Shown in pieces: positions 17,084 to 25,911 of a stretch of DNA of 64,000 nucleotides (positions within the stretch are counted from its first letter, which is position 1; each line of letters begins with the position of its first letter). The translations under genes were made by a program, and so were the position numbers. The DNA comes from Dactylosporangium sp. AC04546 (GTDB taxonomy: Bacteria; Actinomycetota; Actinomycetes; Mycobacteriales; Micromonosporaceae). The notes under the pieces were generated by a model that was not told the DNA's origin, ran no database searches, and saw only the letters and a program-made list of their open reading frames with translations. The stretch is from assembly GCF_022095675.1 (NCBI RefSeq), contig NZ_JAHYSG010000065.1, positions 1-64,000 on the forward strand, written 5' to 3'.

Positions 17084-17922
17084 CGGGCTCGCTCGACGCC
17101 CCGCCGGAGATCAGCGGACAGGAGTTCGCGGCGATCTCGACCCTGCTGTACCAGCGCACCGGCATCCGGCTGGCGGCCGGTAAGGAGACGCTCGTCATGG
17201 GCCGCCTGGGCCGGCGGCTACGCCAGCTCGGGGTGGACACCTACGCCGACTACGTGCGGCTGCTGCTCCGGCCCGGCGGCGAGGAGGTACGCCAGGCGAT
17301 CGACCTGCTGACCACGAACGAGACGTCGTTCTTCCGGGAGCCGCCGCACTTCGACTACCTGCGGGAGGTCATCGTGCCGGGGCACGCGTCGGCGCACCGG
17401 ATCTTCCGGCTGTGGAGCGCCGCCAGCTCCAGCGGCGAGGAGGCCTACACGGCGGCGATGGTGCTGGCCGAGACCCCGCCCGCGGGGTCGTTCGAGATCG
17501 TCGGCACCGACGTCTCGACGCGGATCGTCGCCGGTGCGCGGCGCGGGCTGTACCCGATCGAGGCGGCGGCGCGGATCCCGATGCCGCTGCTGCGCAAGTA
17601 CTGGCTGAAGGGCCGCGACGAGTACGCCGGGCTGATGGCGGCGGGCAGCACGCTGCGGGAGCGGGTCAGCTTCCTGCACGCGAACCTGCTCGACGACCTG
17701 GCCGACCTGGGCCGGTTCGACGTGATCCTGCTGCGCAACGTGATGATCTACTTCGACCAGCCCACGAAGGCGTCGCTCATCCGCCGGCTCCAGGACATGT
17801 TGTACCCCGGGGGGCACCTCATCGTCAGCCTGTCGGAGTCGCTCAACGCCGTCCCGTCGCGGCTGCGCATGGTGCGCCCGTCCATCTACCGGCTGCCTTC
17901 CGTGGACGGCGCCGATGGCTGA
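17080..17922 (+). CDS. cheR: chemoreceptor methyltransferase CheR
   Basis: The N-terminal helical domain (EISGQEFAAISTLLYQRTGI) precedes a SAM-dependent methyltransferase domain with LLTTNETSFFREP, WSAASSSGEEAYTAAM and FDVILLRNVMIYF. It methylates glutamates on chemoreceptors, the adaptation step opposed by CheB. 280 aa, normal length. It overlaps cheW by 4 bp and cheD by 8 bp. Confidence 0.95.
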   Translation: MTGSLDAPPEISGQEFAAISTLLYQRTGIRLAAGKETLVMGRLGRRLRQLGVDTYADYVRLLLRPGGEEVRQAIDLLTTNETSFFREPPHFDYLREVIVPGHASAHRIFRLWSAASSSGEEAYTAAMVLAETPPAGSFEIVGTDVSTRIVAGARRGLYPIEAAARIPMPLLRKYWLKGRDEYAGLMAAGSTLRERVSFLHANLLDDLADLGRFDVILLRNVMIYFDQPTKASLIRRLQDMLYPGGHLIVSLSESLNAVPSRLRMVRPSIYRLPSVDGADG

Positions 17923-18358
17923 CGTGTTCCTGCACCCGGGCGGGTTCCATTTCGCCGGCGCCGGCACCCGGATCGCGACGCTGCTCGGCTCGTGTGTCAC
18001 GGTCACGCTGTGGCACCCGGGGTTGCGCATCGGCGGGATGTGCCACTACCTGCTGCCGGGCCCGGGGCCGGACGGGCGCTATGCCGGCGGCGCGTTCGAG
18101 CTGTTCCTAAGTGAGCTGGCGCGGACCGGGACGCGGCCGGCGCAGTACCAGGCGAAGCTCTTCGGCGGCGGCGCGCAGCTGGCCGGCGACGGGGTGGGCC
18201 GGGCCAACGTGGCGGCCGGGCTGCGGCTGCTCGACCGGCACGGCTTCGCACTGGTGGCCCACGACGTGGCCGGGACGGGCGCGCGGCGGCTGTGGTTCGA
18301 CCTGGCCACGGGCGAGGTCTGGGTCCGCTCGTCGATGGTCGAGGACGCGGCCTCATGA
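17915..18358 (+). CDS. cheD: chemoreceptor glutamine deamidase CheD
   Basis: Catalytic Cys27 in LLGSCV and His44 in GGMCHYLLP are in the positions known from Thermotoga CheD; the KLFGGGAQ segment is also conserved. CheD converts receptor glutamines to glutamates and can be sequestered by CheC; no cheC was seen in the window. 147 aa. It overlaps cheB by the ATGA junction at 18355-18358. Confidence 0.93.
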   Translation: MADVFLHPGGFHFAGAGTRIATLLGSCVTVTLWHPGLRIGGMCHYLLPGPGPDGRYAGGAFELFLSELARTGTRPAQYQAKLFGGGAQLAGDGVGRANVAAGLRLLDRHGFALVAHDVAGTGARRLWFDLATGEVWVRSSMVEDAAS

Positions 18359-19371
18359 TCCGGACCATCGTCGTCGACGACTCCGCCGTGGTGCGGCAGG
18401 TGCTGACCGCGCGGCTGTCGGCGGAGCCGGGCATCGCGGTGACCGGCGCCGCGTCCGACCCGATCTTCGCGATGCGGCTGATGCAGCGGGAGTGGCCGGA
18501 CGTGCTCGTGGTCGACATCGAGATGCCCCGCATGGACGGCATCACGTTCGTCAGGCAGGTGATGGCGATCCGGCCGACGCCGATCGTCGTCTGCTCCACG
18601 CTGGTCGGCCCGGGCGCGCGGGCCACCATGGACGCGCTCGCCGCGGGTGCGGTGAGCGCGGTGCCGAAGCCGACGACCGGGCTGAAGCAGTACCTCGAGG
18701 ACGACACCGGCAACATCGTGGCCGCGGTGCGGGCGGCGGCGTCGGGGCGGGCCCGGCGCAGCGAACCGCCGCCGCCCCGGCTGGCTCCCGTTGTCGCGGG
18801 ATCCTGTGAGCGGCGGCTCGTGGCGATCGGCACGTCCACAGGCGGCACGCAGGCCCTGGAGCGGGTGCTGACCGCGCTGCCCGGCGGGGCTCCCGCCATG
18901 GTCGTCGTGCAGCACATGCCGGAGCGGTTCACGGCCGCGTTCGCCGAGCGGATGGACCGGCTGTGCGCGGTGACGGTGCGGGAGGCCGCCGACGGCGACC
19001 GGCTCGCCGACGGCCTGGTCCTGGTCGCCCCGGGCGGGCGGCACCTGGAGGTGGCGCGCGACGGGCCGGGGTACCGCGTGCGGGTCTTCGACGGCCCGCC
19101 GGTGAACCGGCACCGCCCGTCGGTGGACGTGCTGTTCCGGTCGGTCGCGAAGGTGGCCGGGAAGCGGGCGCTCGGCATCATCATGACCGGGATGGGCGAC
19201 GACGGCGCCCGGGGCCTGCTGGAGATGCGGCAGGCGGGGGCCGCGACGGTGGCGCAGGACGAGGCGACGTGCGTCGTGCACGGCATGCCGAAGGAGGCGG
19301 TGAAGCTCGGCGCGGTCGAGCGTGAGGTGCCGCTCCCAGCGATAGCAGAGGTGATCCGCGGTCATGGCTGA
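18355..19371 (+). CDS. cheB: chemotaxis methylesterase/response regulator CheB
   Basis: Receiver domain with Asp8, Asp9 and phospho-acceptor Asp54 ([11 protein letters not shown]), a linker of about 30 residues, then the methylesterase with Ser161 in GTSTGG, His187 in VQHMPE and Asp282 in GMGDDG. These match the catalytic triad of enterobacterial CheB almost position for position. It removes methyl groups from receptor glutamates under CheA control. Start by ATGA overlap with cheD. Confidence 0.95.
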   Translation: MIRTIVVDDSAVVRQVLTARLSAEPGIAVTGAASDPIFAMRLMQREWPDVLVVDIEMPRMDGITFVRQVMAIRPTPIVVCSTLVGPGARATMDALAAGAVSAVPKPTTGLKQYLEDDTGNIVAAVRAAASGRARRSEPPPPRLAPVVAGSCERRLVAIGTSTGGTQALERVLTALPGGAPAMVVVQHMPERFTAAFAERMDRLCAVTVREAADGDRLADGLVLVAPGGRHLEVARDGPGYRVRVFDGPPVNRHRPSVDVLFRSVAKVAGKRALGIIMTGMGDDGARGLLEMRQAGAATVAQDEATCVVHGMPKEAVKLGAVEREVPLPAIAEVIRGHG

Positions 19372-20386
19372 GGTGTTGTCCATCGTCGTCGCGCTGCTGG
19401 CCGGTGTGGCCGGCGGTTATCTGCTCGGCCGGCGGCGTCCTGCCGCTGCCGTCGAGGATCTGCGGCCGTCCTCCGACGACTTCCGGCGGGGCGTCGGGGA
19501 GTTCGCCGGGGCGGTGGCGCCGGTGTGGTCGGCGCAGATCGGGTCGTCGCGGGCCCAGATGGAGTCGGCGATCGGCGCTGTCACCCGCAAGTTCAGCGAC
19601 ATCGTCACCGATCTCGACGACGTGCTGCGGTCGTCGGCGTCGGTGACCGGGGGTACCGGATCCTTCTCGGAGGGCCGGGAACGCCTCGGCAACGTGGTGA
19701 CGACGCTCGACAACGCGCTGCGGGCCAAGCACCAGGCGGTGCACGACCTCACCCGGCTCGCCGGGCTGAACGATGACCTGAAGCAGATGACGGGCGAGGT
19801 CGCGCAGATCGCCGCGCAGACCAACCTGCTCGCCCTGAACGCGTCGATCGAGGCGGCCCGGGTCGGCAAGGCGGGCGCCGGCTTCGGCGTGGTCGCGCTG
19901 GAGGTGCGCCAGCTCGCGGACCGTTCGCTGGAGACGAGCGTGCAGATGGCCGACAAGGTGGGCGGGATCGGCTCGGCGATCGAGTCGGTGCTGGCCGGCG
20001 CCGCGGGCGACGCCGAACGCGAGAGCGTGGCGGTGGCCCGGGCGAACACCGACGTGCAGGAGGTCATCGACGAGCTGGTGGCGATCGTCGACCGGTCGCG
20101 TGAGTCGTCGCGGCGGCTGGAGACGGCGGCGGTGAGCATCCGGTCGGGCATCTCCGACGCCATCGTGAACCTGCAGTTCCAGGACCGGGTCGGGCAGGTC
20201 CTGCAGCACCTGGAGGACAACATCCAGCGGATGCCCGCGCACGTGGCCTCGGCGCCGGCGTCCGGGCCGCAGGCGCGGCCGCTGCTCGACGAGCTCGAGC
20301 AGACGTACACGATGCACGGCGAGCGCGACGCGCACCACGGCGGCACCGTCGCCGCGCCGCCGTCGTCGGAGATCACTTTCTTCTAG
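19364..20386 (+). CDS. chemoreceptor-like signalling protein with one N-terminal membrane anchor
   Basis: A single hydrophobic segment (residues 3-21) and then a long coiled-coil, with no ligand-binding domain. The hairpin tip reads [23 protein letters not shown], the conserved MCP CheA/CheW contact region, but the rest of the signalling domain is short and the C-terminus ends in a [13 protein letters not shown] segment. Lack of a periplasmic domain suggests internal sensing or structural support of receptor arrays. It sits inside the che operon, overlapping cheB by 8 bp. Confidence 0.85.
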   Translation: MAEVLSIVVALLAGVAGGYLLGRRRPAAAVEDLRPSSDDFRRGVGEFAGAVAPVWSAQIGSSRAQMESAIGAVTRKFSDIVTDLDDVLRSSASVTGGTGSFSEGRERLGNVVTTLDNALRAKHQAVHDLTRLAGLNDDLKQMTGEVAQIAAQTNLLALNASIEAARVGKAGAGFGVVALEVRQLADRSLETSVQMADKVGGIGSAIESVLAGAAGDAERESVAVARANTDVQEVIDELVAIVDRSRESSRRLETAAVSIRSGISDAIVNLQFQDRVGQVLQHLEDNIQRMPAHVASAPASGPQARPLLDELEQTYTMHGERDAHHGGTVAAPPSSEITFF

Positions 20387-20401
20387 TCACTGGAGGGCAG
20401 C

Positions 20402-20770
20402 ATGTCCAAGACCGTTCTCGTCGTCGACGACTCGGCCTCCGTCCGGCAGGTCGTCGCGATCGCGCTGAAGGGCGCCGGCTACGACGTCATCGACGCCGTC
20501 GACGGCCAGGACGCGCTGCGCAAGCTCGACGGCCAGCGGGTCCACCTGGTCATCTCCGACGTCAACATGCCGAACATGGACGGCATCACGCTGGTGGGCG
20601 AGATCCGCAAGCAGGCCGCGTACCGGTTCACGCCGATCATCATGCTGACCACCGAGTCGCAGGAGGAGAAGAAGCGGCAGGCCCAGGCGGCGGGCGCGAA
20701 GGCGTGGGTGACGAAGCCGTTCCAGCCGGCGCAGATGCTCGCCGCCGTGTCGAAGCTGATCGCGCCGTGA
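20402..20770 (+). CDS. cheY: CheY-type single-domain response regulator
   Basis: 122-residue receiver domain with Asp9, Asp10, phospho-acceptor Asp53 (ISDVNMPNMDG), the switch threonines in MLTTES and conserved Lys105 in TKPF. As an isolated receiver beside cheA it is the expected motor output regulator. A GGAGGG ribosome site lies just before the ATG at 20402. Confidence 0.93.
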   Translation: MSKTVLVVDDSASVRQVVAIALKGAGYDVIDAVDGQDALRKLDGQRVHLVISDVNMPNMDGITLVGEIRKQAAYRFTPIIMLTTESQEEKKRQAQAAGAKAWVTKPFQPAQMLAAVSKLIAP

Positions 20771-21042
20771 CCGCCGTCTCGCTGTCCCTGGACGGGGAGC
20801 TCACCGTCATCAACGCCGCCGAGCAGCACGAGCGCCTCCTGCGGGCCCTCGACGGCTCCCGGTTGGACGTCAGCCTGGCGGGTGTCACCGACCTCGACAC
20901 GGCGGGGCTGCAGGTGCTGCTGTTCTTGTCCCGCGAGGCCGCGCGGCGATCCGTCCCGGTGTCCTTCGCCGGCCACAGCCCGGCGGTACTGGAGGTGCTG
21001 CGTCTCGTCGGCCTCTCGCCTTCGCTCGAGGTGGACACGTGA
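20767..21042 (+). CDS. STAS-domain protein of the chemotaxis operon
   Basis: A 91-residue STAS domain with the motif VTDLDTAGLQVLLFL. The position that is a phosphorylatable serine in anti-sigma-factor antagonists is threonine here (DTAG), a form common in STAS proteins encoded next to cheA. Start GTG 20767 overlaps the cheY stop, and its stop overlaps cheA, so all three are translationally coupled. Its partner kinase or target is unknown. Confidence 0.85.
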   Translation: MTAVSLSLDGELTVINAAEQHERLLRALDGSRLDVSLAGVTDLDTAGLQVLLFLSREAARRSVPVSFAGHSPAVLEVLRLVGLSPSLEVDT

Positions 21043-23132
21043 ACGACGATGACATCCGCGACGCGCTCGAAACGTTCATCACCGAGGCGCGCGAGCTGAC
21101 CCAGGACTTCGAGGAGGGGCTGCTCGAGCTGGAGTCGGCGCCCGACGACCCGGAGGCGATCAACTCGCTGTTCCGGGCGATGCACACGCTGAAGGGCTCG
21201 GCCGGCCTGTTCGGGCTGCGCCACCTGGTGTCGTTCACGCACGTGCTGGAGTCGGTTCTCGACCAGCTGCGGGCGGGCACGCTGCACGTGACGCCCGCGC
21301 TGGTGAGCGCGCTGCTGCCCTGCGCCGACCACATCACGGCGCTGGTCGACGGTGTGGCGACGGGTCGCATGTCGCCCACGCCTGCCGAGGACGAGGTGAG
21401 CGCGCGCCTCCTAGCACCCTTCTCGTCAGGTATGGTCGATTCTGGGGGCCCCCCGGAGATTGCCGTTTCAGGCAATCCCCGCACCTGGCTGCTCAGCCTC
21501 TGGTTCGGGCCCGACTGCCTGCGCAACGGCATGGATCCGTTGTCGTTTCTGCGGTACCTCACAACGCTGGGCACGGTCGTGCGGGTCATCACGGTCCCCG
21601 ACGCGCTGCCGCCGGCCGACGAGGCGGATCCGGAGTCCTGCTACCTGGGCTTCGAGGTGGAGTACGTCAGCGAGGCCTCGAAGGCCGACATCGAGAGCGT
21701 CTTCGAGTTCGTCCGTGACGAGAGCACGATCCGCATCCTGCCGGCCGACGACGCGATCGCGTTGATCGAGTCGCTGCCGGAGAACGACCGCATCGGCGAC
21801 CTGCTGCGCCGCGGCGGCGTGGTCACCGACCTGGAGCTGGCGCGGGCGCTGCGGATCCAGCACGAGGCGGGTCCGCTCGGCAAGCCGCTGGGCGAGATCC
21901 TGGTCGCCGAGCAGATGGTGCAGCAGCCGGTGGTAGAGGCGGCGCTGGGCCGGCAGCGCAAGGTCGCCGACGGCCGCCCGCAGGACAACCAGACGATCCG
22001 GGTGTTCGCCTCGCGCCTGGACAAGCTCATCGACCTCGTCGGGGAGCTGGTCATCGCGCAGGCCGGCGTCGGCTCGGCCGACGGCCTGTCGGAGGTGCAG
22101 CAGCACGTGCTGCGCCTGGTCGAGGAGGTCCGCCATACGGCCCTGTCGCTGCGCATGGTCCCGATCGGCACCACGCTGCGCCGCTTCGAGCGGGTGGTCC
22201 GCGACGTGTGCCTGGACCTGGACAAGGAGGTCGACCTGGTCATCACGGGCGGCGAGGCGGAGATGGACAAGGCCCTGGTCGAGCGCATCGGCGACCCGCT
22301 GATGCACCTGGTCCGCAACGCCCTCGACCATGGCATCGAGCCTCGCGCCGAACGCGAGCGGCTCGGCAAGCCGGCCCGCGGCAGCCTGCGCCTCCATGCG
22401 TTCCACGACGCCGGCAGCATCGTCATCGAGGTCTCGGACGACGGCCGGGGCCTGAACCGCGACAGGATCCTGGCCAAGGCCGTCGACCGCGGCCTGGTGG
22501 CGCCGTCGGCGACGCTGGGCGACCCCGAGGTGTACGCCCTGATCTTCGAGCCTGGCTTCTCCACGGCCGACGCGGTCTCGAACCTGTCCGGCCGCGGCGT
22601 GGGCATGGATGTGGTCCGCGGCGCGATCACGGCGCTGCGGGGCAGCATCGACGTGCAGACGGCGCCGGGCGCGGGCACGACGATCCAGATCCGGTTGCCG
22701 CTGACGCTGGCCATCATCGACGGCTTCCTGGTCGGGGCCGGGGACTCGTGCTTCATCATTCCGCTGGACCGGGTGACGGAGTGCGTCGAGCTCCCGCCGT
22801 CGGCCGCGGGCCGGTCGTTGCTGCACCTGCGGGACGAGGCGCTGCCGTTCGTCCGCCTGCGTCAGGCCTTCGGTATCCCTGGGGCTCCGAGCCGCCGCCA
22901 GAGTGTCGTGGTGATCGAGCACTCAGGGCAGCGCGCGGGCATCGTGGTGGATCACCTCCTTGGGCAGTCGCAGACGGTGATCAAGCCGCTGGGTCCGCTC
23001 TTCAAGGACGTCCGGTGGGTGAGCGGCTCTACGATCCTCGGCAGCGGGGATGTGGCCCTGATCCTGGACATCGATGCGTTGATGGCTCAGTACATCGCCC
23101 GGGACCGCCAGCGCAGGCTGGTCCCGGCTTAG
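21039..23132 (+). CDS. cheA: chemotaxis histidine kinase CheA with inserted MshEN-like segment
   Basis: The HPt domain carries the phospho-acceptor His49 in MHTLKGSAG. A P2-like region (WLLSLWFGPDCLRNG) is followed at about residues 250-305 by two LGELL/LGEIL helices of the GspE N-terminal (MshEN) type, LLRRGGVVTDLELARALR and LGEILVAEQMVQQ. Then come the dimerisation helix (FASRLDKLIDLVGELVIAQ), the ATPase with LVRNALDHGIEP, DDGRGL and GRGVGMDVV, and a C-terminal CheW-like domain. It phosphorylates CheY and CheB. Last gene of the operon; 697 aa. Confidence 0.95.
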   Translation: MNDDDIRDALETFITEARELTQDFEEGLLELESAPDDPEAINSLFRAMHTLKGSAGLFGLRHLVSFTHVLESVLDQLRAGTLHVTPALVSALLPCADHITALVDGVATGRMSPTPAEDEVSARLLAPFSSGMVDSGGPPEIAVSGNPRTWLLSLWFGPDCLRNGMDPLSFLRYLTTLGTVVRVITVPDALPPADEADPESCYLGFEVEYVSEASKADIESVFEFVRDESTIRILPADDAIALIESLPENDRIGDLLRRGGVVTDLELARALRIQHEAGPLGKPLGEILVAEQMVQQPVVEAALGRQRKVADGRPQDNQTIRVFASRLDKLIDLVGELVIAQAGVGSADGLSEVQQHVLRLVEEVRHTALSLRMVPIGTTLRRFERVVRDVCLDLDKEVDLVITGGEAEMDKALVERIGDPLMHLVRNALDHGIEPRAERERLGKPARGSLRLHAFHDAGSIVIEVSDDGRGLNRDRILAKAVDRGLVAPSATLGDPEVYALIFEPGFSTADAVSNLSGRGVGMDVVRGAITALRGSIDVQTAPGAGTTIQIRLPLTLAIIDGFLVGAGDSCFIIPLDRVTECVELPPSAAGRSLLHLRDEALPFVRLRQAFGIPGAPSRRQSVVVIEHSGQRAGIVVDHLLGQSQTVIKPLGPLFKDVRWVSGSTILGSGDVALILDIDALMAQYIARDRQRRLVPA

Positions 23133-23171
23133 GCGCCGTGCTCGTCGGCTGGTCGGTTTCCCCGGCCGCGC

Positions 23172-23227
23172 CATGATCCAGGGAAGCTTGTGGCTGTCAT
23201 GGCAGCCACAAGTTTCCCTGGATCATG
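23172..23227. repeat. 56-nt dispersed hairpin, CATGATC family, copy 1 (behind cheA)
   Basis: 25-nt arms 23172-23196 and 23203-23227 with one mismatch, and the 6-nt loop TCATGG. Ends are CATGATC/GATCATG and the apex is GGCTG...CAGCC. It starts 40 bp after the cheA stop and could terminate the che operon. Copies of identical length are at 23287 and 53265. Confidence 0.88.
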
Positions 23228-23286
23228 AGCCTGGGCCGGCCACTCTCCTGTGGGCGCCGCCTGGTCGGTGTCTCGGGCTACGACGC

Positions 23287-23342
23287 CATGATCGATGGCG
23301 AGTTCTGGTTGTCATGGCAGCCAGAACTCACCATCGATCATG
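23287..23342. repeat. 56-nt dispersed hairpin, CATGATC family, copy 2
   Basis: Arms 23287-23311 and 23318-23342 pair over 25 nt with two mismatches; the loop TCATGG is identical to copy 1. The middle of the stem has a different sequence from copy 1 but still pairs, so the structure rather than the sequence is kept. It lies 59 bp after copy 1 in the non-coding block behind cheA. Confidence 0.88.
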
Positions 23343-23377
23343 GGCCGGCCGACGACGCCTGCGTGGCGACGCCGGTC

Positions 23378-23971
23378 GGTCGGTCGACCGACCAAGGCGC
23401 CCGCCGCGGGCATCGGCTGCGGGGGCTGGCCGGGCTGCGGTGGCGCGAAGCCCGGCAGGCAACTCGGTCGGTCGATCGACCGAACTTCGCTCGGTCGGTC
23501 GATCGACCGGACATACGTGAGCACGCTTCGGCCGGCCGGCCGATCGATCGAGCAAACGCGAGCACGCGTCGGTCGGTCGGTCGACCGACCGCGCGATCGA
23601 CGCTTCGGGCATTCAGCAGCGCCTCGAAGCCAGCCAGGCGCAGGCAGTCGCCGCAGTCGGTCGATCGACCGACCGACCGACCGCACGATCGACGCTTCGC
23701 GCAGTCAGCCGGCCTCGAAGCCAGCCATGCGCAGGCAGTCGGCCGCGTTCGGTCGATCGACCGACCGCACGATCGACGCTTCGCGCAGACGACCGCACCC
23801 TCGAAGCCAGCCCAGACGCAGGCAGTCGGCGGTGTCGGCAAACCGCCGGGCGCCGACGACCCGGATCGCGAACCACATAACGTGCTCGCGCGCCCTCCGC
23901 CGGCCCGGCCTCGGCCAACGCGTCGACCGGACGAACGAAGGCGCGGGCAGCTTTAGGTCGGTCGACCGACC
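23378..23971. repeat. cluster of GGTCGGTCGACCGACC / TCGGTCGATCGACCGA palindromes
   Basis: Seven perfect palindromes of 14-16 bp lie at 23378, 23468, 23496, 23575, 23657, 23749 and 23956 (16, 16, 14, 16, 16, 16 and 16 bp long). Two centre types alternate: GTCGAC and GATC. Most centres are 80-92 bp apart. The block lies between convergent cheA and the MCP gene. Open frames run through it on all strands only because the repeat lacks stop codons; none has a recognisable product. This is the main content of the 990-bp gap 23133-24122. Confidence 0.88.
23591..23833. repeat. about 80-92 bp imperfect tandem repeat, three units, inside the palindrome cluster
   Basis: Between palindromes the sequence itself repeats: each unit contains GATCGACGCTTCG, then CTCGAAGCCAGCC, then GCAGGCAGTCG. 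The units run about 23591-23656, 23673-23748 and 23765-23833, separated by the palindromes. Because the intervals are repeated, they are not CRISPR spacers. Confidence 0.8.
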
Positions 23972-24021
23972 GACGGTTCACACCCCCGCCGCCCGCCAGC
24001 CGTGCGCGCGGCCATCTAGCA

Positions 24022-24083
24022 AGACGTTGGTCGATCTACCCGCGTTCCGCGCGATCAACTGAAAGGTAGATCGACCAACGTCT
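24022..24083. repeat. dispersed hairpin element, GACGTTGGTCGATC family, copy 2
   Basis: Perfect 19-bp inverted arms at 24022-24040 and 24065-24083 with a 24-nt loop. The arm AGACGTTGGTCGATCTACC extends the version at 11085. It lies 39 bp from the stop codon of the leftward MCP gene and may serve as its terminator. Confidence 0.88.
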
Positions 24084-24122
24084 ACAGCCACCGTGCCGTT
24101 CCACCGTAGGCGGGCAGCGCGG

Positions 24123-25844
24123 TCAGAAGCGGTCGAACTTCGACTCGTCGATGTCAGGAACCGATACCTCCGCTGTGCGGGCGGTGCCGGCGTACGCCGG
24201 GGCCGGACGACGGCCGCCGCGCCCAGCCGAGCTGCGCGACTGGCCGCCGCGGGACACCTCGCCGAAGGCGCTGCGGTTCGACGGGCGCCGCAGGCCCGAG
24301 TCGCCCGTGTTGAAGAACGTCATCAGATCCTGCAGCTGGTGCGTCTGAGCGGCCATCTCCTCGGCAGTCGCCGCCAGTTCCTCGCTAGAGGAGGCCGTCT
24401 GCTCGGTCACCTTGCCGATCTGGGTCATCGCGATGTTGATCTGGCGGACCCCGGTCGCCTGTTCGTTGCTGGAGGCGGCGATCTCCTGCACCAGGTCCGA
24501 GGTACGCGTGATGCTCGGAATGATCTTCCCCAGCAGGTCGCCGGCGCGCTCGGCCGTCTGGACGCTGCCCGCGGCCAGCTCGCTGATCTCCTGGGCGGCG
24601 ATCTGGCTGCGTTCGGCGAGTTTGCCGACCTCCGTCGCCACGACCGCGAAGCCCTTGCCGTGCTCGCCGGCCCGGGCCGCCTCGATCGTCGCGTTGAGCG
24701 CCAGCATGTTCGTCTGGAAGGCGATGTCGTCGATGATCCCGATCTTGCTCGTGATCTGCTTCATCGCGTCGACGGTGCGCTGGACGGCGGCACCGCCCTC
24801 GTGGGCCTCCGTGGCGGCCTGGCCGGCGATGCCCTCCGTCGTCGTCGCGTTGTCGCTGTTCTGGCTGATACTCGCGGTCATCTGCTCCATCGACGCGGTG
24901 GTCTCCTCCACGCTCGCCGCCTGCTCGGTGGCGGCCTGGGAGAGGCTCTGCGACGCGCCGCTGATCTGGTTCGAGGCGTTGGCGAGCTGGTGTGCCGCCT
25001 CGATCACCGTGCGGACCGTCTCGGTCAGGCGGTCCAGGGCGCTGTTCAGCGCGATGCCCATCCGGCCGACCTCGTCGCGGCTCGTCACGCCGAGGCGCTG
25101 ATCGAGGCGGCCGTCGGCGAGGCCGGAGAGCACGGTGACCGTCTCCTTCAGCGGGCGCGACACCGCCCGCACGACCACGGTGACCATGGAGAACGTGATG
25201 AGGACGGCCAGCAGGGTCAGGCCGAGCAGCAGCACCTGCGCGGTGTTGTACTCCGATGCCGACGCGTCCAGCGCGTTGCGAGCCTCGCCGTTCTCCCGGT
25301 CGACCAGCTTGGCCAGCGCGCCGGAGATCTGTTCGGCGACCGGGTCGACCTCGTCGCGGCTGATCCGGTTGTACTCCGCGTAGTCGCGCGCGGTCGCCGC
25401 CGGGATCGACTTGCCGGTGAGGATCCGCTGGTAGGACGCGAACGCGGTGGAGAACGCGTCGCGGTCGGCCTTGCCGGTGGCGTCGGTGCTGAGGCCGGTG
25501 AAGCTCTTCCAGCTCTGCTCCAGGCCGGCGATCGCGTCCTGGACGAGCTGGGTCGACCGGGTCGCGTCGGCGTCGCTCTGCGCCAGGGCGAGGCCGCGCA
25601 TCTGGAAGCGGATCTCCTTGTAGTCCAGCGCGACGTCGTCGAGCAGCTGCACCGAGCGCAGATTCTGGTGGTACAGCTGGGACAGCCGGTCCTGGCTGTT
25701 GCCGAGGTACAGCAGCCCGATCGCTCCGACGGCCGCGAGCAGCACGCACACCACGATGGCGACCACCCGCAGCTTCCACGCGACGGACAGGTCCCGGAAG
25801 GCGGAGGTGAAGGAACGGCGGCTCGGCATCGTTGCTGTGCTCAT
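24123..25844 (-). CDS. methyl-accepting chemotaxis protein
   Basis: Two membrane helices (about 27-47 and 202-224) enclose a helical-bundle ligand domain of the four-helix MCP type. A HAMP domain ([20 protein letters not shown]) and a full signalling domain follow, with hairpin tip [26 protein letters not shown]. The last 80 residues are Gly/Ser/Arg-rich and end in FDRF without the pentapeptide tether used by CheR in enterobacteria. It senses an unknown ligand and signals through CheW/CheA of the facing operon. Start ATG 25844. Confidence 0.93.
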   Translation of the reverse strand: MSTATMPSRRSFTSAFRDLSVAWKLRVVAIVVCVLLAAVGAIGLLYLGNSQDRLSQLYHQNLRSVQLLDDVALDYKEIRFQMRGLALAQSDADATRSTQLVQDAIAGLEQSWKSFTGLSTDATGKADRDAFSTAFASYQRILTGKSIPAATARDYAEYNRISRDEVDPVAEQISGALAKLVDRENGEARNALDASASEYNTAQVLLLGLTLLAVLITFSMVTVVVRAVSRPLKETVTVLSGLADGRLDQRLGVTSRDEVGRMGIALNSALDRLTETVRTVIEAAHQLANASNQISGASQSLSQAATEQAASVEETTASMEQMTASISQNSDNATTTEGIAGQAATEAHEGGAAVQRTVDAMKQITSKIGIIDDIAFQTNMLALNATIEAARAGEHGKGFAVVATEVGKLAERSQIAAQEISELAAGSVQTAERAGDLLGKIIPSITRTSDLVQEIAASSNEQATGVRQINIAMTQIGKVTEQTASSSEELAATAEEMAAQTHQLQDLMTFFNTGDSGLRRPSNRSAFGEVSRGGQSRSSAGRGGRRPAPAYAGTARTAEVSVPDIDESKFDRF

Positions 25845-25882
25845 CGTGGCAAGGCCCCCCGTGCGACGGTTCTCGCCCACAC

Positions 25883-25910
25883 CCATCGGACCCGCCCAGG
25901 AAAGTCTGAG
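25883..25910 (-). promoter_or_regulatory. candidate FliA-type promoter of the MCP gene
   Basis: On the minus strand CTCA (25907-25910) is followed after 16 nt by TCCGATGG (25883-25890), close to the motility sigma consensus CTCA/TAAA-N15-GCCGATAA. It would give a leader of about 30 nt before the ATG at 25844. Compare the closer match at 3807-3833. Confidence 0.35.
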
Positions 25911-25911
25911 G

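Noticed and set aside
23378..23971. CRISPR array
   Set aside because: The intervals between palindromes are themselves repeated, spacing is irregular (27 to 207 bp), and no cas gene is in the window.
23225..24062. Long open frames on both strands through the palindrome block behind cheA
   Set aside because: The repeat contains no stop codons in several frames, so frames stay open by chance; the products are Arg/Ser/Asp-Arg-Pro repeats with no domain and differ between frames.
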